Below, piece by piece: positions 41,464 to 50,899 of a DNA stretch of 64,000 bases; positions within the stretch are counted from its first letter, which is position 1, and every line of letters begins with the position of its first letter. The notes under the pieces are model-generated. The model did not search any database. It saw only the letters and a program-made list of their open reading frames with translations, and was not told the origin of the DNA. The position numbers and the translations under genes were made by a program. The stretch is from Segatella oulorum JCM 14966. Its GTDB lineage: Bacteria; Bacteroidota; Bacteroidia; Bacteroidales; Bacteroidaceae. The stretch covers positions 1-64,000 of the forward strand of contig NZ_BAJQ01000004.1 in the NCBI RefSeq assembly GCF_000613785.1. The letters run 5' to 3'.

Positions 41464-43632
41464 ATGAAACAAATGTTTTTGGGACTCATGCTCCCACTCA
41501 TAGCCGTTGTGGGCACATGGGCTTGTCCTGAGCCCGTCGCACGAGACTATACGCAATACGTAAACCCCTTTATTGGCACGGGAGGACACGGACATGTGTT
41601 CCTCGGAGCCAACGTTCCGTTTGGCCATATCCAAGCAGGTCCCACGCAAAAGAAGCAGGGTTGGGACTGGTGTTCGGGCTATCACTACAGCGACTCCATC
41701 ATCATCGGCTTCGGACAGCTGCACCTTAGCGGAACAGGCATCGGTGATTTGGGCGACATTGCCCTGCTGCCCGTGACGAAAAGCGATGTGCGTGAGGTGA
41801 AATTCTCCCACAAGGCCGAATATGCTACGCCGGGCTATTATGCCGTAACTTTGGCCAATGGCGTGCGCGTTGAACTCACTGCTACGCAACGAACCGCCTT
41901 TCATCGCTACACGTTTCCGGCCGATGCACGACAAGAACAAGTGGTGGTTGACTTGGCACAAGGCGTGGGTTGGGACAAGATGACGGCCTGCACCCTACAG
42001 CAAGAAGGGCAGAACACCATCGTAGGTTCGCGCTTTTCAACGGGATGGGCAAAGGATCAGCGCGTGTTTTTCGTGGCCGAATTCTCGCAACCCATCACCC
42101 ATCGCACCAAAGAAGGCGACTCGTTGAGCGTGCTTTCCTTTGAACCCACAGGGCAACCCCTCATGGTGAAGGTGGGCATTTCGAGTGTGAGCATCGACAA
42201 TGCGCGCCTGAATTTGCAGCAAGAATCACCCGGTTGGAACTTCAAAACCATGGTGATTGAGGCAAAATTTGCCTGGAACAAAGAGCTGGAAAAGGTGGCC
42301 ATTAGAACCGATAATGCCACCGAAAAACGCATTTTCTACACCAGTTTGTACCACACGATGACCGCTCCTTCGGTGTTTAACGATGTCAATGGCGAGTACA
42401 GAGGTGCCGATGGCAAGACCCATCGCGGCGACTTTACGCCCTATACCACCTTCTCACTGTGGGACACTTATCGTGCAGCGCACCCCTTGATGACGCTCAT
42501 TCATCCCGAAAAGCAGCGCGACATTGCCGAAACCATGTTGCACATTACGCAGCAGCAGGGGCGCCTTCCGGTGTGGTTCCTGGAGGGAAACGAAACCGAT
42601 TGCATGGTGGGCAACCCCGGAGTTCCGGTGATTGTAGATATTGCTTTGAAAGGGTTTGCTGTGGATAAGCGTGCCGTTTTGGAGGCAGCCAAGAAGACCC
42701 AGATCAACGGTGACCGCGGTTTAGACCTGCTAAAGAAATATGGTTATCTGCCATTCGACCTCGACCCCACCAACGAAACCGTGGCCAAAGGTTTGGAATA
42801 TGCCTTGGCTGACGGCAGCATTGCGAAGTTAGCCAAAGCATTAAAGGACGAGAAAGACTACCAATATTTCCACAAGCGCAGCCAATCCTATCGCGATTTC
42901 TACTTCGACAAGAAGACAAAGTTCATGCGGGGCGTTGATTCTAAAGGCCATTTCCGCGAACCTTTCGACCCCTTTAAGGTCATTCACCGCGCCGATGACT
43001 ACACCGAAGGCACGGCATGGCAATACATTTGGCTCGTTCCCCACGATGTTCGGGGGCTTATTTCGGCCTTCGGTGGCGACAAACCCTTTGTCAACAAGCT
43101 CGATTCGCTGTTCATTGTGAAAGGCGATATGGGCAAGGATGCCTCGCCAGACATCACCGGTTTGATTGGACAATATGCGCATGGCAACGAGCCCAGCCAC
43201 CACATCATCTACCTTTATGACTACGCCGGCCAGCCTTGGAAGACGGCTTCGCGTGTGCGTGAGGTGCTGAAAACGATGTATCATGACAACATCGACGGCC
43301 TAAGTGGCAACGAAGACGTGGGCCAAATGTCGGCTTGGTATGTGCTTTCTGCTTTGGGTCTTTATCAAGTTGAGCCTGCAGGCGGCCGCTATGTGTTTGG
43401 TTCGCCGCTCTTTCATGAAGCCACTTTGCAGGTGGGCGAGGGCAAAACGTTCCAGATTGTAGCCCACAACAACAGCGCAGAAAACATGTATATTCAGCGT
43501 GCTACGCTCAATGGCAAACCCTATTCACGCGCCTATATCGACTTTAAAGATATTGTTCGTGGCGGAAAGTTGGAATTTTTCATGGGCAACAAGCCCTCAA
43601 ACTTCGGCGTGAAGCCCAGCGATCGCCCATAA
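41464..43632 (+). CDS. GH92 alpha-mannosidase (second copy)
   Basis: A 722-residue GH92 enzyme with a signal peptide and 'YTQYVNPFIGTGGHGHVFLGA' (about residues 27-47), 'FGQLHLSGTGIGDLG', 'FSLWDTYRAAHPLMTLIHPEKQRD' (near 330), 'VWFLEGNETDCMVGNPGVP' and 'GLSGNEDVGQMSAWYVLSALGLYQV' (near 610). It differs clearly from the copy at 35169, so the two probably prefer different mannosidic linkages. The ATG at 41464 is used because a TTG six bases upstream adds nothing to the signal peptide. Confidence 0.93.
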   Translation: MKQMFLGLMLPLIAVVGTWACPEPVARDYTQYVNPFIGTGGHGHVFLGANVPFGHIQAGPTQKKQGWDWCSGYHYSDSIIIGFGQLHLSGTGIGDLGDIALLPVTKSDVREVKFSHKAEYATPGYYAVTLANGVRVELTATQRTAFHRYTFPADARQEQVVVDLAQGVGWDKMTACTLQQEGQNTIVGSRFSTGWAKDQRVFFVAEFSQPITHRTKEGDSLSVLSFEPTGQPLMVKVGISSVSIDNARLNLQQESPGWNFKTMVIEAKFAWNKELEKVAIRTDNATEKRIFYTSLYHTMTAPSVFNDVNGEYRGADGKTHRGDFTPYTTFSLWDTYRAAHPLMTLIHPEKQRDIAETMLHITQQQGRLPVWFLEGNETDCMVGNPGVPVIVDIALKGFAVDKRAVLEAAKKTQINGDRGLDLLKKYGYLPFDLDPTNETVAKGLEYALADGSIAKLAKALKDEKDYQYFHKRSQSYRDFYFDKKTKFMRGVDSKGHFREPFDPFKVIHRADDYTEGTAWQYIWLVPHDVRGLISAFGGDKPFVNKLDSLFIVKGDMGKDASPDITGLIGQYAHGNEPSHHIIYLYDYAGQPWKTASRVREVLKTMYHDNIDGLSGNEDVGQMSAWYVLSALGLYQVEPAGGRYVFGSPLFHEATLQVGEGKTFQIVAHNNSAENMYIQRATLNGKPYSRAYIDFKDIVRGGKLEFFMGNKPSNFGVKPSDRP

Positions 43633-43666
43633 AACAGGACCATTCATCATCTTAAGCATCATAGTT

Positions 43667-44767
43667 ATGACAGACGAAAAAGAAATTTTCGACATCCTTT
43701 CGGTGTTCCAATTGCAGGGCACCATTAAGAAAGTAGCTCCCATTGGCAACGGGCTCATCAACGAAACCCTCAAAGTAACAACGGCCGAAGCGGTGCAACC
43801 CGATTACATTTTGCAACGCATCAACCATCATGTGTTTCAAGATGTCGACCTGTTGCAGCACAACATCGAGGCCGTCACGGCACACATCCGCAAGAAATTG
43901 CTGGCACAAGGCGAGACCGATGTGGATAGAAAATGCCTGCGTTTTATTGCAACAACCGACGGAAAGACCTATCATCGCGACGCCAAAGGACAATATTGGC
44001 GCGTAAGTGTGTTCATTCCCGATGCCTATACCCACGAAGAAGTGAACGCAGAAAGCTCTCTCTCGTGCGGAAAAGCTTTCGGAGACTTCGAAAAAATGTT
44101 GGTCGATTTGGCCGAACCCCTTGGCGAAACCATCCCCAACTTCCACAACATGGAGCTGCGTTTGCAGCAGTTTAAGGAAGCTATTGCGGCAGACAAGGCA
44201 AAAAGAGTGCACCAAGTGAACGACATCATCACCACTTTGCTGCGCGATGGCGACGAGATGTGCCAGGCAGAGCGCCTGTATCGCGAAGGAAAATTGCCTA
44301 AACGCCTGTGCCATTGCGACACAAAGGTGAACAATATGATGTTTGATGCCGAAGGAAATGTGCTGTGTGTCATCGATTTAGACACCGTTATGCCGAGCTT
44401 TGTCTTCTCCGATTACGGCGATTTTCTGCGCACCGGCGCCAACTTTGTGGCCGAAGACAGCGACGATTTCAAGGCTGTGGGCTTCAACGACGTTATCTTT
44501 AAAGCCTTCACCGAGGGCTATTTAAGCAGCGCTTTGCCTTTCCTGACACCCGTAGAGATCAGCCATTTGCCCTTTGCTGCGGCGCTTTTCCCCTACATGC
44601 AATGCGTACGTTTCTTGACAGACTACCTCAATGGCGACACCTATTATAAGATAAAATACGACGAACACAACTATGTGCGCACCAAAAATCAGCTGTTGCT
44701 CTTCCAAGATGCGCGTCGCAAGGAACGCATGATGACCGAATTTATCCACCAAACCATCCGACAATGA
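43667..44767 (+). CDS. APH-fold sugar kinase, probable N-acetylhexosamine 1-kinase
   Basis: A 366-residue aminoglycoside-phosphotransferase-fold protein similar in length and layout to NahK. An N-terminal lobe has 'IGNGLINETLKVTT', the catalytic loop is 'LCHCDTKVNNMMFD' (about residues 215-228; HxDxxxxN) and the metal site 'CVIDLDTVMPSFVFSDYGDFLR' follows (about 235-256). In this cluster the likely job is C1-phosphorylation of GlcNAc or a related hexosamine released from glycans. A MurNAc/GlcNAc kinase of the AmgK type is an alternative. It overlaps the next gene by four bases. Confidence 0.72.
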   Translation: MTDEKEIFDILSVFQLQGTIKKVAPIGNGLINETLKVTTAEAVQPDYILQRINHHVFQDVDLLQHNIEAVTAHIRKKLLAQGETDVDRKCLRFIATTDGKTYHRDAKGQYWRVSVFIPDAYTHEEVNAESSLSCGKAFGDFEKMLVDLAEPLGETIPNFHNMELRLQQFKEAIAADKAKRVHQVNDIITTLLRDGDEMCQAERLYREGKLPKRLCHCDTKVNNMMFDAEGNVLCVIDLDTVMPSFVFSDYGDFLRTGANFVAEDSDDFKAVGFNDVIFKAFTEGYLSSALPFLTPVEISHLPFAAALFPYMQCVRFLTDYLNGDTYYKIKYDEHNYVRTKNQLLLFQDARRKERMMTEFIHQTIRQ

Positions 44768-45417
44768 AAGAACTTCAAGTGCCCGAAATAGCCTGTTTCA
44801 AGGCCGAAGCCGAGGCTATTCCCGCGTTGTTCAAAAGCGAACATGTGCCCTATCAGCTCATTGCCACCGCTAATTGGCACGCAACCTATCCCTATCAGCC
44901 CGAAGTGCGCTTTGCGATAGCCCACAACAATCACGCCATTTTCTTGCATTTCTGTGTGCAAGAAGACCATGTGCGTGCGGTGGTTGATGCCGATGGTGGC
45001 CACGTTTGGGAAGATTCGTGTTGCGAATTTTTCGTGAGTCCCGATGAGAAAGCGGGCTATTACAACTTAGAAACCAACTGCATTGGCCGCGCTTTGCTCT
45101 GTCATGGCACAGGAAGGGAAGGACGAAAGCCCGCCCCTAACAACGTGATGCAGGCCATTCAGCGGTGGACTTCGTTGGGAACTGCGCCCTTTTCCGCACG
45201 AGAAGGCAGCACAGCTTGGCAACTTGCGCTCGTCATTCCCACGACATCGTTCTTCGATGACAACATAACGGAGCTGTCAGGACGCACAATGCGGGCCAAT
45301 TTCTATAAGTGTGGTGACAAGACTTTGCAGCCCCATTTCCTGTCATGGAGCCCCATTCACTCCGAAAAACCCGATTTCCATCGTCCCGAAGACTTTGGAG
45401 TCATTAACTTTTTATAG
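44764..45417 (+). CDS. CBM9-like carbohydrate-binding family protein
   Basis: A 217-residue protein without a signal peptide, matching the family 9-like carbohydrate-binding group: 'ATYPYQPEVRFAIAHNNHAIFLHFCV' (about residues 40-65), 'VWEDSCCEFFVSP' (near 80), 'YYNLETNCIG', 'WQLALVIPTTSFF' and the ending 'FHRPEDFGVINF'. The family is common in Bacteroidetes glycan loci, but its function is unproven. It is translationally coupled to the kinase. Confidence 0.75.
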   Translation: MKELQVPEIACFKAEAEAIPALFKSEHVPYQLIATANWHATYPYQPEVRFAIAHNNHAIFLHFCVQEDHVRAVVDADGGHVWEDSCCEFFVSPDEKAGYYNLETNCIGRALLCHGTGREGRKPAPNNVMQAIQRWTSLGTAPFSAREGSTAWQLALVIPTTSFFDDNITELSGRTMRANFYKCGDKTLQPHFLSWSPIHSEKPDFHRPEDFGVINFL

Positions 45418-45428
45418 TCTCAAAGTGT

Positions 45429-45466
45429 GGGGAGACGCACCGCTTAAGGTGTGTTTCCCCTTTTTC
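45429..45466 (+). terminator. Terminator of the N-glycan cluster
   Basis: GGGGAGACGCACC pairs with GGTGTGTTTCCCC (two G-U pairs) around a 6-nt loop, followed by TTTTTC. It ends the transcript running from GH130 or GH92 through the CBM9-like gene. Confidence 0.85.
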
Positions 45467-45512
45467 GATCCATTTTTACCGTTCGGATTATCCCCCAAAA
45501 TCGCAACATCAC

Positions 45513-46088
45513 ATGTACCTTCCGCACAGTTATCCGCTATCCTTGGGACTGCTTTCATGCGGCATAGCCTGCCTTTTGTTGGGTTGTTCGCATCCCAAGC
45601 AGCCGCAAAGGACTATTCCAAACGCGCCCATCACACGGATAGACGCTTCCAACGACAGCGCCGTCGTCGCCCAACGCGTTACCGAAATCTATGGTTTTCT
45701 TTGCAAAAGTATGAACGATTCCAACGTAGAAGCCCCGGACAGAGCTGCTTTTGAACAACGTTTTTGTTCGCGAGCATGGAACGAAGAAGGCAAAAAGGTG
45801 GCCCAAATCGATGCACGTCATCCCGGAGATATAGGCCTTTGGGAATATGATTACTGGATACAAGCGCAAGATTACGTCCGCCTTTCCTTCCGCAATGTGC
45901 GCGTCGTTTCTATCGAAAATCATCAAACGGCACGCGTGAAGCTCATTCTTCACAACGGCGAAGACGTGCCCCTTGAACTGAAAATGGTGAAAGAACAGGG
46001 GCAATGGCGCATTGACGACCTGACAGACGCATCCAATCCGCACGGTATTCGTGCCACACAAGCACAGTATATCCGCGAAAATCCTTAA
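45513..46088 (+). CDS. DUF3828-like lipoprotein
   Basis: A 191-residue lipoprotein with lipobox LLLGC at about residues 21-25. A compact domain follows ('VTEIYGFLCKSM', 'FCSRAWNEEGKKVAQI', 'LHNGEDVPLELKMVKEQGQWRIDDL') that resembles DUF3828 or NTF2-like envelope proteins. No catalytic residue is evident. It stands alone between a terminator and the DUF3843 gene. Confidence 0.6.
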   Translation: MYLPHSYPLSLGLLSCGIACLLLGCSHPKQPQRTIPNAPITRIDASNDSAVVAQRVTEIYGFLCKSMNDSNVEAPDRAAFEQRFCSRAWNEEGKKVAQIDARHPGDIGLWEYDYWIQAQDYVRLSFRNVRVVSIENHQTARVKLILHNGEDVPLELKMVKEQGQWRIDDLTDASNPHGIRATQAQYIRENP

Positions 46089-46291
46089 CCCCTTTGCGCC
46101 CTGTTCCGCTTCAAAGCCCCACCCTAACGGCAGCCGTTTTCAACAAAAGAATAGCAAGAATGTAGCCTTTCACCCCAAAAACAGAACCCAACAGCACCTC
46201 AACACCACATCTTTTTTGTGGCTTTGTAGTGCCTTTCGCCACCATCTTTGGCACAAAGGCACAGCATGATTTCACCAAACAACCCAAGAAA

Positions 46292-47782
46292 ATGAAAAGA
46301 ACCATCGTAGGAAAAGACTTTATCAAATGGCATCCCCACATTAAAGACGATTCAACCAACCTCTCGTATGCGCGGTTTGCCAACCAACTTATAAAGATTA
46401 TTGAGGGACATATCGCCGACAAATCGCCTGAAAAAATCGTTGAAATAGCATGCACCATTGCCCTGTATATGGAAGATATTGTGGGCGAATTGGGCATTTG
46501 GCAAAGTTTTATCACCCTGCATAAGCAGCTTTATGGTCGCTATCTGCCCTTTTTCAAGGTCAATGAAGAGACCTATTTCATCAATGAACCCAACATAGAA
46601 GACATTCAATTCTTAGTTTGGAAAACGCTCTCGGCCGACCCTACGCACATTGTTCACCCCGTAAATCCCTATATTTACGAGCTTTCGAAAGACCTTTTCG
46701 ATTATTGTGAGGAGCGTTTCGAACTACTTCCCATCAATGAAGCGCTGCAAAACTACCTGCAACAGGGAGATTTTATGGACGACTTCACCTCCATGCGCTT
46801 CACCCTTCAGTGGCTCACGCTGCACTGTTACCTCACCGATTCACTCCACACGAAGGAGCAATTTGAAGCGTTACAAGACCAATATGCAAAGACATTTTAT
46901 AGCGATGATGCCAAGTTAGGCAAGTATATGGCCGAATGTACGTTGGCGTTTTCGCAAAAGGTTGGCCCCTTAGCGCTAACTCCTTGCGAGTGGTTGACAA
47001 AGATTTTACAACTGCATGGCTTAGAAGAAAAGATTCAACTCCTAAACGAAATCAAGTTTAGAGATATTCAATGCTATAAAATTATCGCAGAAGAAGCACA
47101 GGGCATCCACTTCCTTTCCTATCAAAAGGAGGAACTTTTTGTGGGCTATCAAGAGCTCAACCTCCTGCCAGGAGCGCTCTATGGAGCAGGAGCCGTTCTC
47201 ATGTCGTTGGTTTATTATCAAGGAAAATGGGAGCTTAATGGCATCATGAGCCAAATGCCTGACGAGGAATTGTTTAACAGTTTCGGAGAGCTGATGCAAA
47301 AGACAGCCCCACAAAAGTCGAAAACCTTAGGCATCCCTCACTATAAAGAGCTTATGAAACTATCGGGAGGAAGCCCACTTCTCTATTTCAAAAACGCCCA
47401 AGCCTATTATGATTTCTTAAAAAATGACCTTAAGTTAAAGATCATTGACGACCACGACAAGCCCTTTACGACGCTGAGAGGCCCCCTGTTGGCCTTCGCA
47501 CCCCATGAAGATGGCGAACTAATAGCCTTGCCCGATGCTGCAAAATTCATTTGCGATGCGCGAAATCCTTATTATAATGATAAGGCACAGTTAACGCATC
47601 TTTGGACCTTCTTCATCTTTGAAGCGCCACAACCCTTGTTGCGTTATCTCTTCGAACACAACATGTTGCCCAACATCTGTTTCCCTTATTTAGATGGAGA
47701 TGCTACCCTTGCTCATCAATTAGTGGCCGAAAACTGGGACTTTTTAGCCCGCTTCTTGAAAGGAAATGACTACGAAGCATAG
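46292..47782 (+). CDS. DUF3843 family protein
   Basis: A 496-residue cytoplasmic, mostly helical protein with no signal peptide. The start 'MKRTIVGKDFIKWHPHIKDD', followed by 'YARFANQLIKII', resembles DUF3843, a Bacteroidetes family of unknown function. The ATG at 46292 is chosen over a GTG at 46229, whose extension is proline- and histidine-rich and lies in promoter-like sequence (CATCTTTG at 46243-46250). No domain with known activity was recognised. Confidence 0.65.
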   Translation: MKRTIVGKDFIKWHPHIKDDSTNLSYARFANQLIKIIEGHIADKSPEKIVEIACTIALYMEDIVGELGIWQSFITLHKQLYGRYLPFFKVNEETYFINEPNIEDIQFLVWKTLSADPTHIVHPVNPYIYELSKDLFDYCEERFELLPINEALQNYLQQGDFMDDFTSMRFTLQWLTLHCYLTDSLHTKEQFEALQDQYAKTFYSDDAKLGKYMAECTLAFSQKVGPLALTPCEWLTKILQLHGLEEKIQLLNEIKFRDIQCYKIIAEEAQGIHFLSYQKEELFVGYQELNLLPGALYGAGAVLMSLVYYQGKWELNGIMSQMPDEELFNSFGELMQKTAPQKSKTLGIPHYKELMKLSGGSPLLYFKNAQAYYDFLKNDLKLKIIDDHDKPFTTLRGPLLAFAPHEDGELIALPDAAKFICDARNPYYNDKAQLTHLWTFFIFEAPQPLLRYLFEHNMLPNICFPYLDGDATLAHQLVAENWDFLARFLKGNDYEA

Positions 47783-47889
47783 GCCATCGCCGAAGGATTG
47801 TTGTGCAACCGCAGCCTGTTGGTGACGTTTGAAGTGGGAAAATGAGTGTTGAAATACATTGCCTTATGGAGAAAATCATCCTAAAACAA

Positions 47890-47919
47890 TTTGTTTTATG
47901 AAATTTATCATTATATTTG
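47890..47919 (+). promoter_or_regulatory. Promoter of the small membrane-protein pair
   Basis: TTTG (47890-47893), 18 nt, then TATATTTG (47912-47919). The first ATG is at 47924, only four bases beyond the box, which places it at or next to the expected transcription start. Confidence 0.7.
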
Positions 47920-47923
47920 CAGC

Positions 47924-48151
47924 ATGGAGAAAAAGCAGAAACACTGGAAGAAAGAAACTCTTTCAAGGCTATATTTAGAGGCAAGTAAATATAGTCTTGA
48001 CCTATCTAAATTGATTTTTGGGGGAGTTATTCTTTCGGGAATTATGGGCATGCAGATAGAAAAGACTTATCTATTAATTATGGGTTTGGCTGCAGTAATG
48101 CTTACTATGCTCTTTGGATTCTTCATGTTTTTATTAGGGAATAAGGAATAA
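47924..48151 (+). CDS. Small two-helix membrane protein (DUF6722-like)
   Basis: A 75-residue protein with a basic N-terminus (MEKKQKHWKKE), the segment 'YSLDLSKLIFGGVILSGIMG' and a second hydrophobic helix near residues 46-70. It resembles DUF6722 family proteins of Bacteroidetes, of unknown function. The promoter box ends four bases before the ATG, so the message may be leaderless. A 29-codon gene follows after four bases. Confidence 0.65.
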   Translation: MEKKQKHWKKETLSRLYLEASKYSLDLSKLIFGGVILSGIMGMQIEKTYLLIMGLAAVMLTMLFGFFMFLLGNKE

Positions 48152-48155
48152 ACGT

Positions 48156-48245
48156 ATGGAATTATTTTATCTTTTTACCGTCATTGCAGTCATTGCAGCC
48201 ATTGGTTGCATTTGGGCTATCATACAATTAAATAAGTCTCATTAA
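48156..48245 (+). CDS. Single-helix membrane microprotein (29 aa)
   Basis: ATG at 48156, TAA at 48243-48245. The product is one hydrophobic helix (LFYLFTVIAVIAAIGCIWAI) with a short polar tail (QLNKSH). It lies four bases after the DUF6722-like gene and before a strong terminator, so it is very probably its co-transcribed partner. Function unknown. Confidence 0.6.
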   Translation: MELFYLFTVIAVIAAIGCIWAIIQLNKSH

Positions 48246-48342
48246 GAGAAACGAGTCATCATGCAGACTTCCATGCAGGCCTTTGTAGCATAACGCACCG
48301 AAAATTCGGCTAAGAAGACGTTCCTTTTCGCCCCACTTTTAC

Positions 48343-48406
48343 CCTCGTATCCCTCTCAATCTCCTGCAAAAGAGGTGGCAAGTTGAGAGGGATACGAGGC
48401 TTTTTT
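48343..48406 (+). terminator. Strong terminator between convergent genes
   Basis: Perfect 17-bp arms CCTCGTATCCCTCTCAA (48343-48359) and its complement (48383-48399) are followed by C and six Ts. It ends the small membrane-protein operon just before the convergent phosphoesterase gene. Confidence 0.9.
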
Positions 48407-48434
48407 CATCTGCTTTTTGTCGTCTTCCCACCGC

Positions 48435-49457
48435 CTATTCATAGCGAACGGGGGCGCGTTTCGTCCAATCATCCATGACATAACTGTCGGGATAGGTGGA
48501 GAAGTCGCAGCGATTGCCATCCCATTCACGGATATAAGTGGTGAAACGGCGCTTCCCTTCCTCTAAGATAATGACACGAGCACCGGGCTTTAAGTGATTA
48601 TACACGGTGTTTCCGCCCGTATATCGCCCATAGGCTAAGAGCAAATCTTTCCACATCACGGCATAATCATTGTCGTGATCGTGCCCCGCAAAGATAGCCA
48701 TCACGTCGCCTTCTTCAACCATTGCGGTGAACATGCCTGAGTTAAAATCGGGCGAACACACCGCTTCTCTGCGCGTACCAATGAGCGTTGCCGTCTCAGT
48801 TGTGGCTGCTTGCTTGTATTCGGGCAACGGAATATGGAAGAAAGCCAGCGCAGGAAGCACCTTGTTTCGATACGTTTGCTTTGCCATTTGCGCCTGTTTT
48901 CGATACCAATCCACCTGCTCAAAGGTGAGCCAAGCATAGATACCTTTGCTCTTATCCTTTGGAAATCCCTTAGGATAGGCGTGCGAATCGAAGCAATAAA
49001 GACGGGCTGCGGGCTGCTGATCGTGCGACGATTGGATGGTTAAAACATAGTCTAATTCCTGTCCATCTTTGATTTCCGGGCAGATGTTATAATCCACTTG
49101 ACGTGCAAGTTCGTAGAGCTTTCGGTTGGAAAGTCCCTGCTCAAAGTCATGATTTCCAAACTCATAGACAAACGGAATGTGATGTTTGGCGATGCGATTG
49201 AGCACCGATAGGAGATTTTCTTTAGCCGGAGGCCCCCAGATAATATCGCCCGTAAGCACGATTAAATCAGGCTTTTCGGCTGTTAAGAGGCGGTCAATCA
49301 CCGGCAAAGCAGCCACCGAAGCCGCACTGCCATTATAGTGTACATCGGTGATTTGCATGATTTTAAAACGTCCTTCGCTGTTAAATTTCAGCGTTTGTGC
49401 CATGGTTAAGGTTGCACTGCCTACGAGAAGCAGTGCAACCATCATTTTTTTCATCAT
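48435..49457 (-). CDS. Secreted calcineurin-like metallophosphoesterase
   Basis: A 340-residue exported protein (signal peptide ending TMA at about residue 20) with the full two-metal set: 'QITDVHYNG' (about 35-43), 'LTGDIIWG', 'YEFGNHDFEQG' (near 97), 'FFHIPLPEYK' and 'IFAGHDHDNDY' (near 256). It belongs to the purple-acid/DCR2-like group and probably removes phosphate from a carbohydrate or other periplasmic substrate. It is the last gene of the susC-led minus-strand operon, 35 bp after the GHL10 gene. Confidence 0.85.
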   Translation of the reverse strand: MMKKMMVALLLVGSATLTMAQTLKFNSEGRFKIMQITDVHYNGSAASVAALPVIDRLLTAEKPDLIVLTGDIIWGPPAKENLLSVLNRIAKHHIPFVYEFGNHDFEQGLSNRKLYELARQVDYNICPEIKDGQELDYVLTIQSSHDQQPAARLYCFDSHAYPKGFPKDKSKGIYAWLTFEQVDWYRKQAQMAKQTYRNKVLPALAFFHIPLPEYKQAATTETATLIGTRREAVCSPDFNSGMFTAMVEEGDVMAIFAGHDHDNDYAVMWKDLLLAYGRYTGGNTVYNHLKPGARVIILEEGKRRFTTYIREWDGNRCDFSTYPDSYVMDDWTKRAPVRYE

Positions 49458-49492
49458 TTGTTTTTTCGTGTTTTAAGTTGTTTTCGGAAATC

Positions 49493-50899
49493 TTATTTCT
49501 TCTTTAATTGTTCAAATCCTTGTTTCAAGTCGTCCCAATAGTTATACGTTCTGACATGATAAATATCGAAAACAAAATAACCATCGGCAGCATTGGCGCA
49601 GGCATCGACACTGTTTTTCACTGCTTCGTGCTGATTGCCCTGTTCAAATCCCGTGGGATTTCCTACGTCGGGGCCGCCCGCGAACTTCACTTTTTTACCC
49701 AATAGTTTGCGTGCTTGCCGGGCAAAGCCCTGCATTGTCCATTCGCCTGTGCCATAAACTTTGTCGGCAGCTGCATAACATCCCAAGAGCATTTGGTCGA
49801 GCAAGTCGGCATAACCATACTGATGATAGTCGCTGTTGGCCCACGAAGGATAGTCAATGGCGGGGTCATAGCTCGTGCTTGCCCAGTTAACTCCCATCTG
49901 ATAATAGGTGGAATACCACGCACCCACGTAGGTTCCGACCTTGATTTTGGGATTAACGCCATGGATAGTCGCTACGGCTCGCTGCACAAAGTCGTGGATG
50001 GTTTTGGCGCGAAAGGCCAGCCATTGCTTGAAATATTTTGCTTTTCGCGTGGCTTTGTTGTCGGGCATGCCCGCCGTTCCCACATCATCGGGGAACCGAA
50101 CTTGCTCATCTCCAACGAACGTTTTGAATTGCTTTTGACTCTCTTCCGAGAAGTCTGCCCGCAAATCGTCGTATCGGCAACGGTCCAAGAAGATGCCATC
50201 AACCTTATATTGACTTAAATCGCGCAGCAAATGGAGCAGAAACTCCTGCACATCGGGGTTGGAAGGATTGAGAAATTTCGTTCCATAGAAGTCGGCATCG
50301 GCGGGATTGGTGCTCGTGAGATCCATCTCGTTGACCAAGCCTTGCTCAAGACTTAGTGTCGTTACCCACGCACGTTTCGTGGCATCGCGGAACACAAGTC
50401 CCTGTTCTCCAAGCCCATAAGGATAGAGATTGCCGCCCACAAAGGTATTGATGGCTGCGTTAACCTTCAGCCCTAACCGATGACCTGCATCGATAAAGGC
50501 CTGCAGATAGTCCCAAGTGGCCGTGCGTTCGTAAAACGTATAGGTGCTGCCTTCCCAGGTATCGAGCTTCTTCACCTGATCCACGGCATCGGTTTTGTAG
50601 AGCACATCGCCCATCGATGGGCGCACATCCACCACAATATCGGTAAATCCGGCTGCTTTAACCTTTTCCAAATCGGCCTGGATGTTCTCCTTGCTGTTGG
50701 CATAACGGGGGAAGTTGGCCGCTGCATCAATCCAGATGAAGCACGACTTTTCGCTGTCAGGACTTGGTGTTGGGTCTTTTTTCTTCTCCCAATTCCATTG
50801 GTTTAGAATGTCTTCATGCTGCTCAGGGCTACACGAAACGTGAGCCATGAGCATGAACATGAAAAACAACACATTGTATTTTGGAAAGTAATATCGCAT
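49493..50899 (-). CDS. GHL10-family glycoside hydrolase-like lipoprotein (copy 1)
   Basis: A 468-residue lipoprotein (lipobox AHVSC at about residues 20-24) with a TIM-barrel GHL10/DUF187 domain. Blocks are 'FIWIDAAANFPRYAN' (about 55), 'GFTDIVVDVRPSMGDVLYKT' (about 84), 'VDGIFLDRCRYDDLRADFSEE' (about 240) and 'VGTYVGAWYSTYYQMGVNWAS' (about 325). E. coli DigH/YddW of this class cleaves peptide-free peptidoglycan strands, but glycan specificity here is unknown. The ATG at 50899 gives the best signal peptide; an ATG at 50932 is in frame. A 22-bp repeat unit overlaps its first codons. Confidence 0.8.
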   Translation of the reverse strand: MRYYFPKYNVLFFMFMLMAHVSCSPEQHEDILNQWNWEKKKDPTPSPDSEKSCFIWIDAAANFPRYANSKENIQADLEKVKAAGFTDIVVDVRPSMGDVLYKTDAVDQVKKLDTWEGSTYTFYERTATWDYLQAFIDAGHRLGLKVNAAINTFVGGNLYPYGLGEQGLVFRDATKRAWVTTLSLEQGLVNEMDLTSTNPADADFYGTKFLNPSNPDVQEFLLHLLRDLSQYKVDGIFLDRCRYDDLRADFSEESQKQFKTFVGDEQVRFPDDVGTAGMPDNKATRKAKYFKQWLAFRAKTIHDFVQRAVATIHGVNPKIKVGTYVGAWYSTYYQMGVNWASTSYDPAIDYPSWANSDYHQYGYADLLDQMLLGCYAAADKVYGTGEWTMQGFARQARKLLGKKVKFAGGPDVGNPTGFEQGNQHEAVKNSVDACANAADGYFVFDIYHVRTYNYWDDLKQGFEQLKKK

